From assembly GCF_030268205.1 (NCBI RefSeq), contig NZ_BSQF01000001.1:850649-914648 (forward strand): 64,000 bases of DNA, written 5' to 3'. This document shows positions 16,474 to 25,971 of the stretch, piece after piece (positions within the stretch are counted from its first letter, which is position 1; each line of letters starts with the position of its first letter). Origin of the DNA: Allomuricauda sp. NBRC 101325. GTDB lineage: Bacteria > Bacteroidota > Bacteroidia > Flavobacteriales > Flavobacteriaceae. The notes beneath the pieces are model-generated. The model had not been told where the DNA came from. It saw nothing but the letters and a program-made list of their open reading frames with translations, and searched no databases. Made by a program: the position numbers and the translations under genes.

Positions 16474-17706
16474 TTAATAAAAAACAGAATCGAAAAAGGA
16501 TTTCATTTCCGCAGCATAAGGAACACCATATTTGGCAAAAGTTGCCCTGGTCTGTGCATCGGGTTTCCAATCGAAAAAGGCATGGCCGGCATCCTGAACC
16601 TCAAAATATTCCACGGTTTGTCCTTCTTTTTTTAACACATCCACATAGGCTTGCACAATTTCTTTCGGGATCAAAGGATCTTCTGTTCCCCTCACTATAA
16701 AGTGTGGAATGGCTCGTTCCCCAACATTGGGTACGTGTTTTATTGGAGATACCGCATCGTAGTAGGCCTGGTCGGTCTGTTTCATAAACTGCTTAAAATT
16801 TACTGCATCAACAGGTCCATAGCTTGGCGCTGCCACCTTAATGGCATCCGTGATTTCTTGTTTTACGGTTTCCACGGTTTTTCCATGCGGCATATAAGAT
16901 GGCATAAATTCGTAGACACCGTTGGTTCCACTAAACCCCCTGTCACCTATCATGGTACTCAATGTGGCTGCAGATGCTGATAAATGACCTCCTGCACTAT
17001 CGCCTGTTACTGCAATTTGAGTTGGGTCGCCACCGTATTCGGCAGCATGTTCCTGAATGTGTGCGATGGCACCAAAAACATCTTCAATTAAATTGTGCAT
17101 TGAATTTGGGGCTTCATCACCGTCCAAATTGTTTACCCAACGGTAATCGATACTAAAAACAACGTAGTGGTTATCGGTCAAAAGTTCACGGGCCAATCCC
17201 CTCATAATATCTTCGTTATTGGAAGACCAACCTCCACCATGAACGATTACCACGATAGGAAGATCTTTGGCACCTTTTGGGGAATACACATCATACTTTA
17301 AAGGCTTTACTCCTGGTTGCGCATACACCACATCGTGGGTCACATTTAAATTTTCAACCAAGTTGCTTTCTACAAACACAGCGCCAATAGACATGTCTTT
17401 GTCCACTGTTATCTTCATAGTTGGCGTAAAACCCTCAACGCTGGTTGTGCCCCACATTCCTCCTTTAAAGGTGTAATAAACGGCATCCAAACTATAGTCC
17501 GAAGCTGGTGTTGCCGTTATGGTAATTTCTGTGCCAGCTGCCACCATTCCATCTTCGGGAATTTCAGGAGCAACAGTATATGTACCGTTTACTGGTGCAA
17601 CGGCAGTTACTTTAAACATTTCTTGTACGGTTTTTGGGTTTGTATTGGCCGAAGTGGCAGTAATGGCCAATAGAAACATCGAGAATGCGATTGTTTTCTT
17701 AATCAT
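16474..17706 (-). CDS. Secreted alpha/beta-hydrolase esterase
   Basis: A 410-residue secreted protein: signal peptide (IAFSMFLLAITATSA), then a small beta domain at about 30-112 with repeat-like text (GTEITITATPASDYSLDAVYY). From about 115 on comes an alpha/beta hydrolase of the hormone-sensitive lipase / BD-FAE type. The oxyanion-hole motif HGGGW, nucleophile elbow GDSAGG, acid in RGTEDPLIP and histidine in DAGHAFF give a full Ser-Asp-His set. It probably cleaves ester groups of carbohydrates or lipids outside the cytoplasm. It shares a transcript with the methyltransferase just downstream. Confidence 0.85.
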   Translation of the reverse strand: MIKKTIAFSMFLLAITATSANTNPKTVQEMFKVTAVAPVNGTYTVAPEIPEDGMVAAGTEITITATPASDYSLDAVYYTFKGGMWGTTSVEGFTPTMKITVDKDMSIGAVFVESNLVENLNVTHDVVYAQPGVKPLKYDVYSPKGAKDLPIVVIVHGGGWSSNNEDIMRGLARELLTDNHYVVFSIDYRWVNNLDGDEAPNSMHNLIEDVFGAIAHIQEHAAEYGGDPTQIAVTGDSAGGHLSASAATLSTMIGDRGFSGTNGVYEFMPSYMPHGKTVETVKQEITDAIKVAAPSYGPVDAVNFKQFMKQTDQAYYDAVSPIKHVPNVGERAIPHFIVRGTEDPLIPKEIVQAYVDVLKKEGQTVEYFEVQDAGHAFFDWKPDAQTRATFAKYGVPYAAEMKSFFDSVFY

Positions 17707-17761
17707 TTTATGTGCTGTTGTTTAATTGTGGCTTTTATGGATTCCGAATTTACGGAATTTA

Positions 17762-18391
17762 TCAGTCGCAACAGCAGTGGGCATTGCTCTTTGCCTTTTG
17801 GAAACATTCTTTGCCTTCTGTAAATGCAAAATAGGCCAACCCAAGTGTTCCGATACTATCAATATATGGGATTTGAAACAATTCATAAATACCGCTACTT
17901 ACCAACAAGATGATGGACATATAAATACAAACGAGTGTGCAGTTGGCATCGGCCAAAATGGGGGCTGAATTTAATTCATTTCCCACTTTTCTTTTGCCCC
18001 AGACCAACATCCACATGACCAAAATGGAAATAATTGAAATGACAACTCCCCAAAATGTGGTTAAGGGTTTATGACCAACGTATATGTTATACACGCTTGA
18101 AACAACCAATCCAACCACCAAAATATAAAAAGCCACCCCTGTGATCCGTAGTGCGGTACGTTCAAAATCATCGCGATTGCTTTCCGGATTTTTTTGAATG
18201 CGCAAGATCATATGGGCAATGCCCAATCCTGAAATGACCTCTATAAAACTATCGGTGCCAAAGCCAAAAAGTGCCAAGCTCTCATCTTCAAAACCCAAAT
18301 AAGTGGATATCACTCCCTCCGCAATGTTGTAGCCAATGGTAAACAGGGCCAATGCAAATGCAGTTTTGTATAGTTTTCTATGATCTTTCAA
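17762..18391 (-). CDS. CDF-like membrane protein without the usual metal ligands
   Basis: A 209-residue protein with about five or six hydrophobic helices. The pattern GFGTDSFIEVISGLGIAHM and ILADANCTLVCIYMSIIL resembles helices 2 and 5 of cation diffusion facilitators. The usual HxxxD metal-binding pairs are replaced by G-T-D-S and N-x-x-x-C. No cytoplasmic C-terminal domain is present; the tail ends SNAHCCCD, which could bind a thiophilic metal. It is followed upstream and downstream by small membrane proteins on the same strand. Transport function is uncertain. Confidence 0.65.
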   Translation of the reverse strand: MKDHRKLYKTAFALALFTIGYNIAEGVISTYLGFEDESLALFGFGTDSFIEVISGLGIAHMILRIQKNPESNRDDFERTALRITGVAFYILVVGLVVSSVYNIYVGHKPLTTFWGVVISIISILVMWMLVWGKRKVGNELNSAPILADANCTLVCIYMSIILLVSSGIYELFQIPYIDSIGTLGLAYFAFTEGKECFQKAKSNAHCCCD

Positions 18392-18421
18392 AGTTTATAA
18401 TTTTCCTTTTCATGGTGGTCC

Positions 18422-18691
18422 TTAAGCAAAATCCTTGACCATCAGCTCAATTTTATCGAATAGTTCCGCTACTCCAAATGCGGTCCAAAGAATTAATAAG
18501 GCAAGAATCACTTTTACCCAGACAGGAATCACAATTCCTGTTTTTGTGGTCAAATAATTGGTTGCGGGTTTAAAAAACACCAAGGAGGTTAAGATAACGA
18601 AAATGCCATAGCCTGGATCGTTGCCCCAAAAGGTATTGATTAGCCCTATGGCCAAAATCAAAATGGCAAATATCCAACCTGCTATTCTCAC
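18422..18691 (-). CDS. Small membrane protein, unknown function
   Basis: An 89-residue protein with three hydrophobic segments (AGWIFAILILAIGLINTF, YGIFVILTSLVFF, WVKVILALLILWTAFG). No family recognised. It lies 30 bp upstream of the CDF-like gene on the same strand and 21 bp downstream of a 57-aa membrane peptide, so the three probably form one operon. Confidence 0.65.
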   Translation of the reverse strand: MRIAGWIFAILILAIGLINTFWGNDPGYGIFVILTSLVFFKPATNYLTTKTGIVIPVWVKVILALLILWTAFGVAELFDKIELMVKDFA

Positions 18692-18712
18692 TGTCTTTCT
18701 ATTTTAAATTCA

Positions 18713-18886
18713 TTATTCCGAACCTCGTCGTTTTTTATTGTAATGATAAATCGCGTAGGCAATTCCCGCCAACACTACAAAAGGCAAGTAACTCCCGATC
18801 ACCACCCCTATTTCGTAGGCGCTATCGGGAGCTTCTTGCATCTTTTTTTCAATATTGGATTGTTGTAAAAACAGCATCAACTTCAT
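18713..18886 (-). CDS. 57-aa single-pass membrane peptide
   Basis: A short frame from ATG 18886 to TAA 18713. The first half is polar (MKLMLFLQQSNIEKKMQEAP); residues about 25-48 form one hydrophobic helix (IGVVIGSYLPFVVLAGIAYA); the tail is strongly basic (YHYNKKRRGSE), giving an inside-positive topology. Codon use looks like its neighbours and spacing to the 89-aa membrane gene is 21 bp, which favours a real gene. Function unknown. Confidence 0.6.
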   Translation of the reverse strand: MKLMLFLQQSNIEKKMQEAPDSAYEIGVVIGSYLPFVVLAGIAYAIYHYNKKRRGSE

Positions 18887-18993
18887 TGTATTTTTATTAT
18901 TCCTAGCTGTCCCCTGAGCGTAGTCGAAGGGGAATGAAGATTTCGATCATCTTGACTTCCTGCCCACTGAGGCATGCGCTCGATGTGACAATA

Positions 18994-20286
18994 TTATTTA
19001 TGCATCAACTCCTCTATCTCTTCAATCTCAATGGGAATGTTGCGCATCAAATTAAAAGGCTCTCCTTTTTCTTGAATCACAACATCATCTTCCAAACGGA
19101 TTCCCATGCCTTCTGCTGGAATATAAATTCCAGGCTCCACGGTAAACACCATATTGGCTTTCATTGGGGTTTTAAGTTCCCCATAATCGTGGGTGTTCAA
19201 CCCCAAATGATGGCTGGTGCCGTGCATAAAGTATTTTTTATAGGCTGGCCAATCTGGATTTTCATTTTGCACATCGGCTTTGTCCAACAATCCCAAATCT
19301 AGTAGCTCGGAAGTCATGATCTTGCCGACTTCTTTGTGATATTCGGCCCAAATAGTTCCAGGAACCAACATTTTGGTGGCTTCATCCTTTACGCGAAGCA
19401 CTGCGCTGTACACGGCCTTTTGTCGGTCGGTAAATCGACCATTGGCCGGAATGGTACGTGTCATATCACTGGAATAATTGGCATATTCAGCCGCCAAGTC
19501 CATCAATATCATATCCCCATCCTTTACCTGTTGGTTGTTTTCCACATAATGCAGCACATTGGCATTGTTGCCTGAAGCAATTATCGGAGCATAGGCAAAC
19601 CCTTTGGAACGATTACGAATGAACTCATGAAGATATTCTGCTTCAATTTCATACTCCCAAACACCGGGTTGCACAAATTCCAAGATTCTTCGGAATCCTT
19701 TTTCGGTAATATCACAAGCCGTTTGCATCAAGGCAATTTCCTCAGCCTCTTTTACCCCACGAATGTTTTGTAGGATTGGATTGCTCTTCGCCCATTGATG
19801 TGCAGGATATTCCATTTTCACCTTTTCAATAAAACGGTCTTCCCTAGTTTGGGTTTCCACCGCTTGACGGTAATGTTCGTTGGTGTTGAAGTAGATGGTT
19901 TCTGCTTCCGTCATCAAATCGAAGAAAATCTTATCAAAATCGGTTAACCAATAAATAGTCTGAATCCCAGAAACTTCGGTTGCTTTTTCTTTCGTCAATT
20001 TAGCGCCTTCCCAAACGGCAATATGGTCGTTGGTTTCTCGAACAAACAAAATTTCACGGTGCTTGGCATCCATCGCATCTGGAAAAAGCAACAAGATGGT
20101 TTCTTCCTGGTCGGCCCCGCTCAAGTAAAAAATATCGCGGGCCTGTTCAAATGGCAAAGTGCTGTCGGCACCAATGGGATAAATATCGTTGGAGTTGAAA
20201 ACGGCAATACTTTTCGGCCTCATGTAAGCCATAAATTTCTTGCGGTTTTTTACAAAAAGATTGCTGTCTATCTGCGTGTACTTCAT
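18994..20286 (-). CDS. pepP: Xaa-Pro aminopeptidase (aminopeptidase P)
   Basis: A 430-residue M24B metallopeptidase that removes N-terminal residues preceding proline. The N-terminal creatinase-like domain begins with RKKFMAYMRPKSIAVF. The C-terminal pita-bread domain carries the metal ligands in LMDLAAEYANYSSDMTRT (two aspartates), FMHGTSHHLGLNTHD (histidine), FTVEPGIYI (glutamate) and IRLEDDVVI (glutamate). It is complete. The region between it and the 57-aa gene contains a degenerate GTCGAAGG repeat. It is a single gene. Confidence 0.93.
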   Translation of the reverse strand: MKYTQIDSNLFVKNRKKFMAYMRPKSIAVFNSNDIYPIGADSTLPFEQARDIFYLSGADQEETILLLFPDAMDAKHREILFVRETNDHIAVWEGAKLTKEKATEVSGIQTIYWLTDFDKIFFDLMTEAETIYFNTNEHYRQAVETQTREDRFIEKVKMEYPAHQWAKSNPILQNIRGVKEAEEIALMQTACDITEKGFRRILEFVQPGVWEYEIEAEYLHEFIRNRSKGFAYAPIIASGNNANVLHYVENNQQVKDGDMILMDLAAEYANYSSDMTRTIPANGRFTDRQKAVYSAVLRVKDEATKMLVPGTIWAEYHKEVGKIMTSELLDLGLLDKADVQNENPDWPAYKKYFMHGTSHHLGLNTHDYGELKTPMKANMVFTVEPGIYIPAEGMGIRLEDDVVIQEKGEPFNLMRNIPIEIEEIEELMHK

Positions 20287-20365
20287 ATATCAATTTGATT
20301 TGTTTCAAAAGTAGTTAATTGCGTTAGCGATCACAAATGATTACCTTCCATATTAAATTGAAATC

Positions 20366-20755
20366 ATGCAATTAACCCTAGGAATTCCAGCACTTCTTTT
20401 CCCAGCCATTTCGTTGACGATGTTGGCCTATAACGCACGGTATTTGGCCATCGCTGCCTTGATCCGACAATTGCACAAACAGTTTGAAGAAACTTCTGCC
20501 CAACCGCTAAAGCAACAGATCAACCAATTGCGCACTCGACTGGGCATCATCAAAAATATGCAAGCCTCTGCCATTGTGAGTTTTTTGTTGGCTGCCGTTA
20601 CCATGTTTTTGATTTATGTGGAAATGAATGTTTGGGCCAATGCCATTTTTGGCATCAGTTTGGTTTTTTTAATGATCTCTTTGATCTTATCGCTTTTGGA
20701 AGTGCAACTTTCCACCAAGGCCCTGGGGATTCAGTTGGAAAATATGGAGAAATAA
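20366..20755 (+). CDS. DUF2721 family membrane protein
   Basis: A 129-residue protein that fits DUF2721. Helix 1 (LGIPALLFPAISLTMLAYNAR) is followed by a polar amphipathic middle (LRTRLGIIKNMQASAI). Two further membrane helices (SFLLAAVTMFLIYVEM and IFGISLVFLMISLILSLL) precede a short charged tail. It is divergent from pepP and convergent with rimK, 11 bp apart. No function is established. Confidence 0.75.
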   Translation: MQLTLGIPALLFPAISLTMLAYNARYLAIAALIRQLHKQFEETSAQPLKQQINQLRTRLGIIKNMQASAIVSFLLAAVTMFLIYVEMNVWANAIFGISLVFLMISLILSLLEVQLSTKALGIQLENMEK

Positions 20756-20766
20756 CTTTTGACGAG

Positions 20767-21657
20767 CTATTTGATAGGGCGAAGTGCATTTTTTTCCACA
20801 AACTGAACAATGTGTCCTGCCACATTAATGCTAGTTGCGGCTTCAATTCCTTTTAAGCCGGGAGAAGCATTCACTTCAATCAACAAAGGGCCATTTTTCG
20901 AACGAATCAAATCTACTCCGGCCACTCCAAGTCCCAAATGTTTGGTCGCATTTATGGCGATAAATTTTTCGCGGGGGGTCAGTTCCACAGCTTCCACATC
21001 CGCACCACGATGCACATTAGATCTAAAATCGTCAATATCACTGGTGCGTTTCATGGCAGCAACAATTTTGTTGCCCACAACAATAATGCGAAGGTCTTCC
21101 CCATTGGCCTCAGCAATATATTCCTGCAACAAAATGCTGGTATTCATATTATATAGGGTATCGATGACCGATTTAGCCGATTTCTTACTTTCCGCCAAGA
21201 TCACACCCTTCCCTTGAGTTCCTTCTTGTAATTTAATGATCACTGGAGCGCCTCCCAAAAGCTCTATTTGATCCTCCACATTATAAGGGTTGATGGAAAA
21301 AACAGTTTTAGGAATTGGAATTCCTTTTTTTGACATCAACTGTAGTGTAGAAACTTTGTTTCTGGCACGAAGAATACCTTGCGATTTTGCCGTGCTGAAG
21401 ACGTGGTTCATTTCAAATTGCTTGACGATGGCCACCCCATGTCGTGTAACGGTAGTGCCAATTCTAGGGACTATGGCATCAAATTCGTCGGTAATATCAT
21501 CTGTTCCAAAAAAAATGCGAGGTTTATCTCCGCCCAATTGCACCGAACATTTAGTATGGTCTATGTGCTCCACATAATGTCCTGCTTTTTCAAATTCTTG
21601 TGCAATTCGTGCCGTTGAATACACATTTAGGCTCACAGATAAAACGGCAATATCCAT
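20767..21657 (-). CDS. rimK: RimK-type ATP-grasp glutamate ligase
   Basis: A 296-residue ATP-grasp ligase of the RimK family, which adds glutamates to the C terminus of ribosomal protein S6 or to related acceptors. ATP-grasp motifs are PVIIKLQEGTQGKGV (Lys and Gly loop), LLQEYIAEANGEDLRIIVVG, and the metal-binding LLIEVNASPGLKGIE. Start chosen at ATG 21657 (MDIAVLS), which gives the usual RimK beginning. A longer frame would add ten residues. It is a single gene on the minus strand. Confidence 0.88.
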   Translation of the reverse strand: MDIAVLSVSLNVYSTARIAQEFEKAGHYVEHIDHTKCSVQLGGDKPRIFFGTDDITDEFDAIVPRIGTTVTRHGVAIVKQFEMNHVFSTAKSQGILRARNKVSTLQLMSKKGIPIPKTVFSINPYNVEDQIELLGGAPVIIKLQEGTQGKGVILAESKKSAKSVIDTLYNMNTSILLQEYIAEANGEDLRIIVVGNKIVAAMKRTSDIDDFRSNVHRGADVEAVELTPREKFIAINATKHLGLGVAGVDLIRSKNGPLLIEVNASPGLKGIEAATSINVAGHIVQFVEKNALRPIK

Positions 21658-21826
21658 TTTGAAGGGTTGGTTAGAATTCTTTTCCAATATCGGGTAAATT
21701 TCCCAAAATCAGGCTTTGGCAATTCCAATTCTTTAAAAAGTATAATCTTAAACCTATTACCAAATACTCAATTTATATAGGTTGATTATAATGAATCTAA
21801 ATAACTAGCTTTACATTGTTGAAAGC

Positions 21827-21857
21827 TTGTTAAAAACTTGCCCGTATCTTAAATTTG
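21827..21857 (+). promoter_or_regulatory. Candidate promoter of sdhCAB
   Basis: TAAATTTG at 21850-21857 is an exact match to TAnnTTTG, 17 bp before the sdhC start. A TTG at 21827-21829 lies 20 bases upstream of the box, slightly wider than the usual 17-19. Confidence 0.55.
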
Positions 21858-21874
21858 TCGCAAAACCATCACTA

Positions 21875-22543
21875 ATGAGTGGATTGATTAAATCTTCGCT
21901 TGCCCGGAAATATGTTATGGCACTTTCGGGTCTTTTTTTGGTCATATTCTTAATACTTCACGTGACCATTAACCTTGCTTCGGTATTCTCACCGGATTTC
22001 TTTAATGAAGCATCCCATTTTATGGGATACAACCCCCTAGTTCAATTTTTAATGCAGCCCATCCTAATTGTTGGTGTAATTGTGCATTTTGTAATGGGAT
22101 TTGTTTTGGAAATTCAGAATAAGAAAGCTAGAAGCATTTCTTATGTAAAATACAAGGGCAGTGCAAATGCTCCTTGGGTATCCAGAAACATGATTTATTC
22201 CGGATTGGTGATCTTGGCCTTTTTGGCCCTTCACTTTTACGATTTTTGGGTACATGAAATTACATACAAGTATGTTGAGGCCAACCCAGAAAACACAACA
22301 AGGTACTATTTTGAAACCGTAGAGAAGTTTGCTCCGTTCTGGAGAACCGTTCTTTATGTTGTTTCTTTTGGTCTTCTTGGATTGCACCTATGGCATGGAT
22401 TTGCTTCTTCGCTTCAATCCATGGGAGCCAACAACAAGTACACGATCGGTTTCAAAAAATTTGCAAAAATATTCGCAGTTGTGGTGCCATTGGCATTTGC
22501 ATTCATTGCTTTGTACCACCACTTTAACCCAATAATTCATTAA
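21875..22543 (+). CDS. sdhC: Succinate dehydrogenase cytochrome b subunit
   Basis: A 222-residue single-chain membrane anchor of the B type (SdhC and SdhD fused), with five hydrophobic helices. Helix motifs with histidines for the two hemes are visible ([59 protein letters not shown]). It quenches electrons from SdhB into the menaquinone pool. Start chosen at ATG 21875 because the sequence [19 protein letters not shown] is the family opening. sdhA begins 2 bp after its stop. Confidence 0.93.
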   Translation: MSGLIKSSLARKYVMALSGLFLVIFLILHVTINLASVFSPDFFNEASHFMGYNPLVQFLMQPILIVGVIVHFVMGFVLEIQNKKARSISYVKYKGSANAPWVSRNMIYSGLVILAFLALHFYDFWVHEITYKYVEANPENTTRYYFETVEKFAPFWRTVLYVVSFGLLGLHLWHGFASSLQSMGANNKYTIGFKKFAKIFAVVVPLAFAFIALYHHFNPIIH

Positions 22544-22545
22544 AT

Positions 22546-24549
22546 ATGGGCATATTGGATTCAAAAATTCCATCTGGGCCATTGGCCGACAAATGGACCA
22601 AACATAAAAATGATATTAACCTTGTTAACCCTGCCAACAAACGAAACATCGATGTTATCGTGGTAGGAACTGGACTTGCCGGTGGAGCTGCTGCAGCTAC
22701 CTTGGCCGAGTTGGGATACAACGTTAAGACATTCTGCTATCAAGATTCTCCACGTAGAGCGCACTCCATTGCAGCCCAAGGGGGTATCAACGCAGCCAAA
22801 AATTATCAAGGGGATGGTGATAGTAATTACCGTCTTTTCTACGATACGATCAAAGGGGGTGACTACCGTTCCCGCGAAGCCAACGTGTATCGTTTAGCTG
22901 AAGTTTCAGGAAACATTATCGACCAATGTGTGGCACAAGGTGTTCCTTTTGCCCGTGAATATGGCGGTATGTTGGACAACCGTTCTTTTGGAGGGGTTTT
23001 GGTTTCCAGAACTTTCTACGCTAAAGGACAAACTGGTCAGCAGTTGCTTTTGGGAGCATATGCTGCCATGAACCGCCAGATCAACCGTGGTAAGATTCAA
23101 TCATACACCCGTCATGAAATGATGGATTTGGTATTGGTCGATGGTAAAGCACGTGGCATTATTGCACGTAACTTGGTTACTGGAGAAATCGAAAGACATA
23201 GCGGTCACGCCGTAGTTTTGGCCACTGGTGGATACGGAAACGTTTTCTTCCTTTCTACCAATGCCATGGGAAGTAACGTAATGGCAGCTTGGAGAGCACA
23301 CCGTAAAGGTGCTTTCTTCGCAAACCCTTGTTATACGCAAATTCACCCAACCTGTATTCCAGTTTCAGGTGAGCATCAATCCAAATTGACATTGATGTCC
23401 GAATCACTTCGTAACGATGGTCGTATTTGGGTACCGAAGAAAATGGAAGATGCCGTTGCTATCCGTGAGGGCAAATTGAAACCTACACAACTTGCAGAAG
23501 AAGATCGTGACTATTACTTGGAAAGAAGATATCCAGCGTTTGGTAACCTTGTACCTCGTGATGTGGCATCCAGAGCAGCCAAAGAACGTTGTGATGCTGG
23601 ATTTGGTGTGAACAAAACGGGAGAGGCTGTTTTCTTGGATTTTGCTTCGGCCATTAAACGATACGGAAAAGAAAAAGCGTTGACTTCTGGACTTAAAAAT
23701 CCAGATGAGGCGACCATCATAAAATTGGGAGAAGAAGTTATCGAAGCAAAATATGGTAACCTTTTCCAGATGTATGAAAAAATTGTGGATGAGAATCCAT
23801 ACAAAACCCCAATGAAGATCTATCCTGCGGTGCATTACACCATGGGTGGTCTTTGGGTAGATTACAACTTGCAAACCACCATTCCAGGTTGTTACGCAGC
23901 TGGAGAGGCCAACTTTAGCGATCACGGTGCCAACCGTTTGGGAGCTTCTGCATTGATGCAAGGTTTGGCCGATGGCTATTTTGTATTGCCTTACACCATT
24001 GGGGATTATCTTTCCAAGGACATTCGTACTGGAAAAATCCCAACCGATTCACCAGAATTTGAGGAAGCAGAAAAGCAAGTACGTGATCGCATGGCGAAAT
24101 TGACCTCTGGTTCTGGTATCCACTCCGTTGATTATTACCACAAAAAATTAGGTAAGATCATGTGGAACAAGTGTGGTATGGCCCGTAACGCAAAAGAGCT
24201 TGAAGAAGCCATCAAAGAAATCTCTGACCTTAGAAAAGATTTCTGGGAAAACGTAAAAGTTACCGGAACCATCGATTCTAAAAACCAGGAATTGGAGAAA
24301 GCAGGCCGCGTAGCCGACTTCTTGGAATTGGGTGAACTTTTTGCCAAAGATGCATTGCACAGAAACGAATCTTGTGGAGGTCACTTTAGAGAAGAGTACC
24401 AAACTGAAGAAGGTGAAGCACTTAGGGACGATAAAAACTTTAAGTACGTAGCCGCTTGGGAATACAAAGGTGAGCCCAAAGATGCCGAGCTGCACAAAGA
24501 AGATTTGGTTTACGAAAACATTGAATTGAAGACAAGATCCTACAAATAA
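22546..24549 (+). CDS. sdhA: Succinate dehydrogenase flavoprotein subunit
   Basis: A 667-residue FAD subunit that oxidises succinate to fumarate in the TCA cycle. The FAD fold is [19 protein letters not shown]. The covalent FAD histidine is in [16 protein letters not shown]. The catalytic region includes [30 protein letters not shown] and [16 protein letters not shown]. The length and the FRHRE-like C-terminal [11 protein letters not shown] fit the Bacteroidota B-type enzyme. It lies between sdhC and sdhB, tightly packed. Confidence 0.97.
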   Translation: MGILDSKIPSGPLADKWTKHKNDINLVNPANKRNIDVIVVGTGLAGGAAAATLAELGYNVKTFCYQDSPRRAHSIAAQGGINAAKNYQGDGDSNYRLFYDTIKGGDYRSREANVYRLAEVSGNIIDQCVAQGVPFAREYGGMLDNRSFGGVLVSRTFYAKGQTGQQLLLGAYAAMNRQINRGKIQSYTRHEMMDLVLVDGKARGIIARNLVTGEIERHSGHAVVLATGGYGNVFFLSTNAMGSNVMAAWRAHRKGAFFANPCYTQIHPTCIPVSGEHQSKLTLMSESLRNDGRIWVPKKMEDAVAIREGKLKPTQLAEEDRDYYLERRYPAFGNLVPRDVASRAAKERCDAGFGVNKTGEAVFLDFASAIKRYGKEKALTSGLKNPDEATIIKLGEEVIEAKYGNLFQMYEKIVDENPYKTPMKIYPAVHYTMGGLWVDYNLQTTIPGCYAAGEANFSDHGANRLGASALMQGLADGYFVLPYTIGDYLSKDIRTGKIPTDSPEFEEAEKQVRDRMAKLTSGSGIHSVDYYHKKLGKIMWNKCGMARNAKELEEAIKEISDLRKDFWENVKVTGTIDSKNQELEKAGRVADFLELGELFAKDALHRNESCGGHFREEYQTEEGEALRDDKNFKYVAAWEYKGEPKDAELHKEDLVYENIELKTRSYK

Positions 24550-24555
24550 GAAGCT

Positions 24556-25302
24556 ATGAAATTATATCTAAAAATATGGCGTCAAAAAGACGCATCCTCA
24601 CCAGGTAAAATAGTTGATTATACCCTTGATGGTGTTGAAGGTGATATGTCTTTCTTGGAAATGTTGGACATTTTGAACGAAGAGTTGGTCTCCAAAGGAG
24701 AAGAGCCTGTTGAGTTCGACCATGATTGTAGGGAAGGTATCTGCGGAACTTGTTCGTTGCAGATCAATGGGGAACCTCATGGTCCAGACCGTTTGGTTAC
24801 CACTTGCCAATTGCACATGCGTAAGTTCAACGATGGGGATACGATCGTTATTGAGCCTTTTAGAGCTACTGCATTTCCAGTAATCAAGGATTTGATTGTG
24901 GACAGAAGTGCTTTTGAACGCATTCAGCAAGCTGGCGGGTATATTTCCGTGAACACTTCTGGTAACACAGTAGATGCCAACAGTATTCCAATTAACAAGC
25001 ACGATGCGGATGAAGCTATGGATGCCGCTACCTGTATTGGTTGTGGTGCTTGTGTGGCCGCTTGTAAAAATGCAAGTGCCATGTTGTTCACTTCAGCTAA
25101 GGTTTCGCAATTTGCTTTGTTGCCACAAGGTAGGGTTGAAGCTGTGGAGCGTGTTCAGAACATGGTTCGTCAAATGGATTTGGAAGGTTTTGGTAACTGT
25201 ACCAATACCGGTGCCTGCGAAGTGGAATGCCCAAAAGGTATTTCCTTAACGAATATCGCTCGTATGAACCGCGAATATTTATCAGCTACTTTAAAGGGAT
25301 AA
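24556..25302 (+). CDS. sdhB: Succinate dehydrogenase iron-sulfur subunit
   Basis: A 248-residue subunit that carries electrons from the flavin to the membrane quinone site. The N-terminal ferredoxin domain holds the 2Fe-2S cysteines in [17 protein letters not shown] and TTCQLHM. The C-terminal domain holds [13 protein letters not shown] for 4Fe-4S and [16 protein letters not shown] for the 3Fe-4S cluster. It follows sdhA by 6 bp and is closed by a strong terminator, so sdhCAB is one transcript. Confidence 0.97.
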   Translation: MKLYLKIWRQKDASSPGKIVDYTLDGVEGDMSFLEMLDILNEELVSKGEEPVEFDHDCREGICGTCSLQINGEPHGPDRLVTTCQLHMRKFNDGDTIVIEPFRATAFPVIKDLIVDRSAFERIQQAGGYISVNTSGNTVDANSIPINKHDADEAMDAATCIGCGACVAACKNASAMLFTSAKVSQFALLPQGRVEAVERVQNMVRQMDLEGFGNCTNTGACEVECPKGISLTNIARMNREYLSATLKG

Positions 25303-25327
25303 AACGCTATCCAAAAACTATATTAAG

Positions 25328-25359
25328 AACCCAAACTCCTTTCGAAGTTTGGGTTTTTT
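25328..25359 (+). terminator. Terminator of sdhCAB
   Basis: AACCCAAACT (25328-25337) pairs with AGTTTGGGTT (25346-25355) around an 8-base loop, followed by a T-run. It lies 25 bp after the sdhB stop. Confidence 0.9.
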
Positions 25360-25375
25360 GTTTTATAAAAGATGT

Positions 25376-25447
25376 CATGTCGAGCGCAGTCGAGACATTA
25401 ATCAAATAATATCTTACCAAAACACCTCTCGACTGCGCTCGAGGTGA
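25376..25447. repeat. Inverted-repeat element, 16-bp arms (copy 2)
   Basis: The arms TCGAGCGCAGTCGAGA (25380-25395) and TCTCGACTGCGCTCGA (25427-25442) match those at 4335-4408 exactly; the 31-base spacer differs. Outer GTCA and GTGAC words are also shared. It lies between sdhB and vsr. Confidence 0.85.
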
Positions 25448-25491
25448 CAATACCCTATTTACTTTTAATCTAAACTTGTGTAACTTACCCT

Positions 25492-25971
25492 ATGCCCAAA
25501 GAATATGCACAGGAACGCATTAAAGTACCTCGGTTTAACGAGGAAAGTGGGTTTTATACCACTCCGGAGCGCTCCAAGATCATGGGAAAGATCCGAGGTA
25601 AGAACACCAAACCAGAACTTGCTTTTAGAAAAGCATTGTGGCAAGAAGGATATCGATACCGCATCAACTACAAAAAACTCATAGGGAAGCCAGATATCGC
25701 TCTTAAAAAGCATAGAACCGTCATATTTATTGATGGTGAATTCTGGCATGGATATAATTGGGAGGAACGAAAGGAAAAAATAAAGACCAATCGCGAATTC
25801 TGGATTCCTAAAATTGAACGTAATATCCAGAGGGATGAAGAAGTGAATTTAGCCTTGGATGAAATGGGCTACAAAGTGTTCCGTTTTTGGGAAACTGAAG
25901 TAAAAAAGAACCTGAACGATTGTCTTGAACAGGTTTTAAACCATTTAAACGAAATTAAATCTGTTTCCTGA
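25492..25971 (+). CDS. vsr: Very short patch repair endonuclease Vsr
   Basis: A 159-residue Vsr-type endonuclease. Such enzymes nick next to T:G mismatches that arise by deamination of 5-methylcytosine. The family marks are RSKIMGKIRGKNTKPELAF (residues 24-42), GKPDIAL with the catalytic Asp, FIDGEFWHGYNW with histidine, and NREFWIPKIERNIQRD. It normally accompanies a Dcm-type cytosine methyltransferase, but none is seen here. The last 17 bp overlap, tail to tail, the repressor gene on the other strand. Confidence 0.9.
   Translation: MPKEYAQERIKVPRFNEESGFYTTPERSKIMGKIRGKNTKPELAFRKALWQEGYRYRINYKKLIGKPDIALKKHRTVIFIDGEFWHGYNWEERKEKIKTNREFWIPKIERNIQRDEEVNLALDEMGYKVFRFWETEVKKNLNDCLEQVLNHLNEIKSVS

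Noticed and set aside
16463-16570. Upstream extension of the methyltransferase frame
   Set aside because: It would overlap the esterase gene and read as an unlikely cysteine-rich stretch; the TTG at 16462 gives a family-like N terminus.
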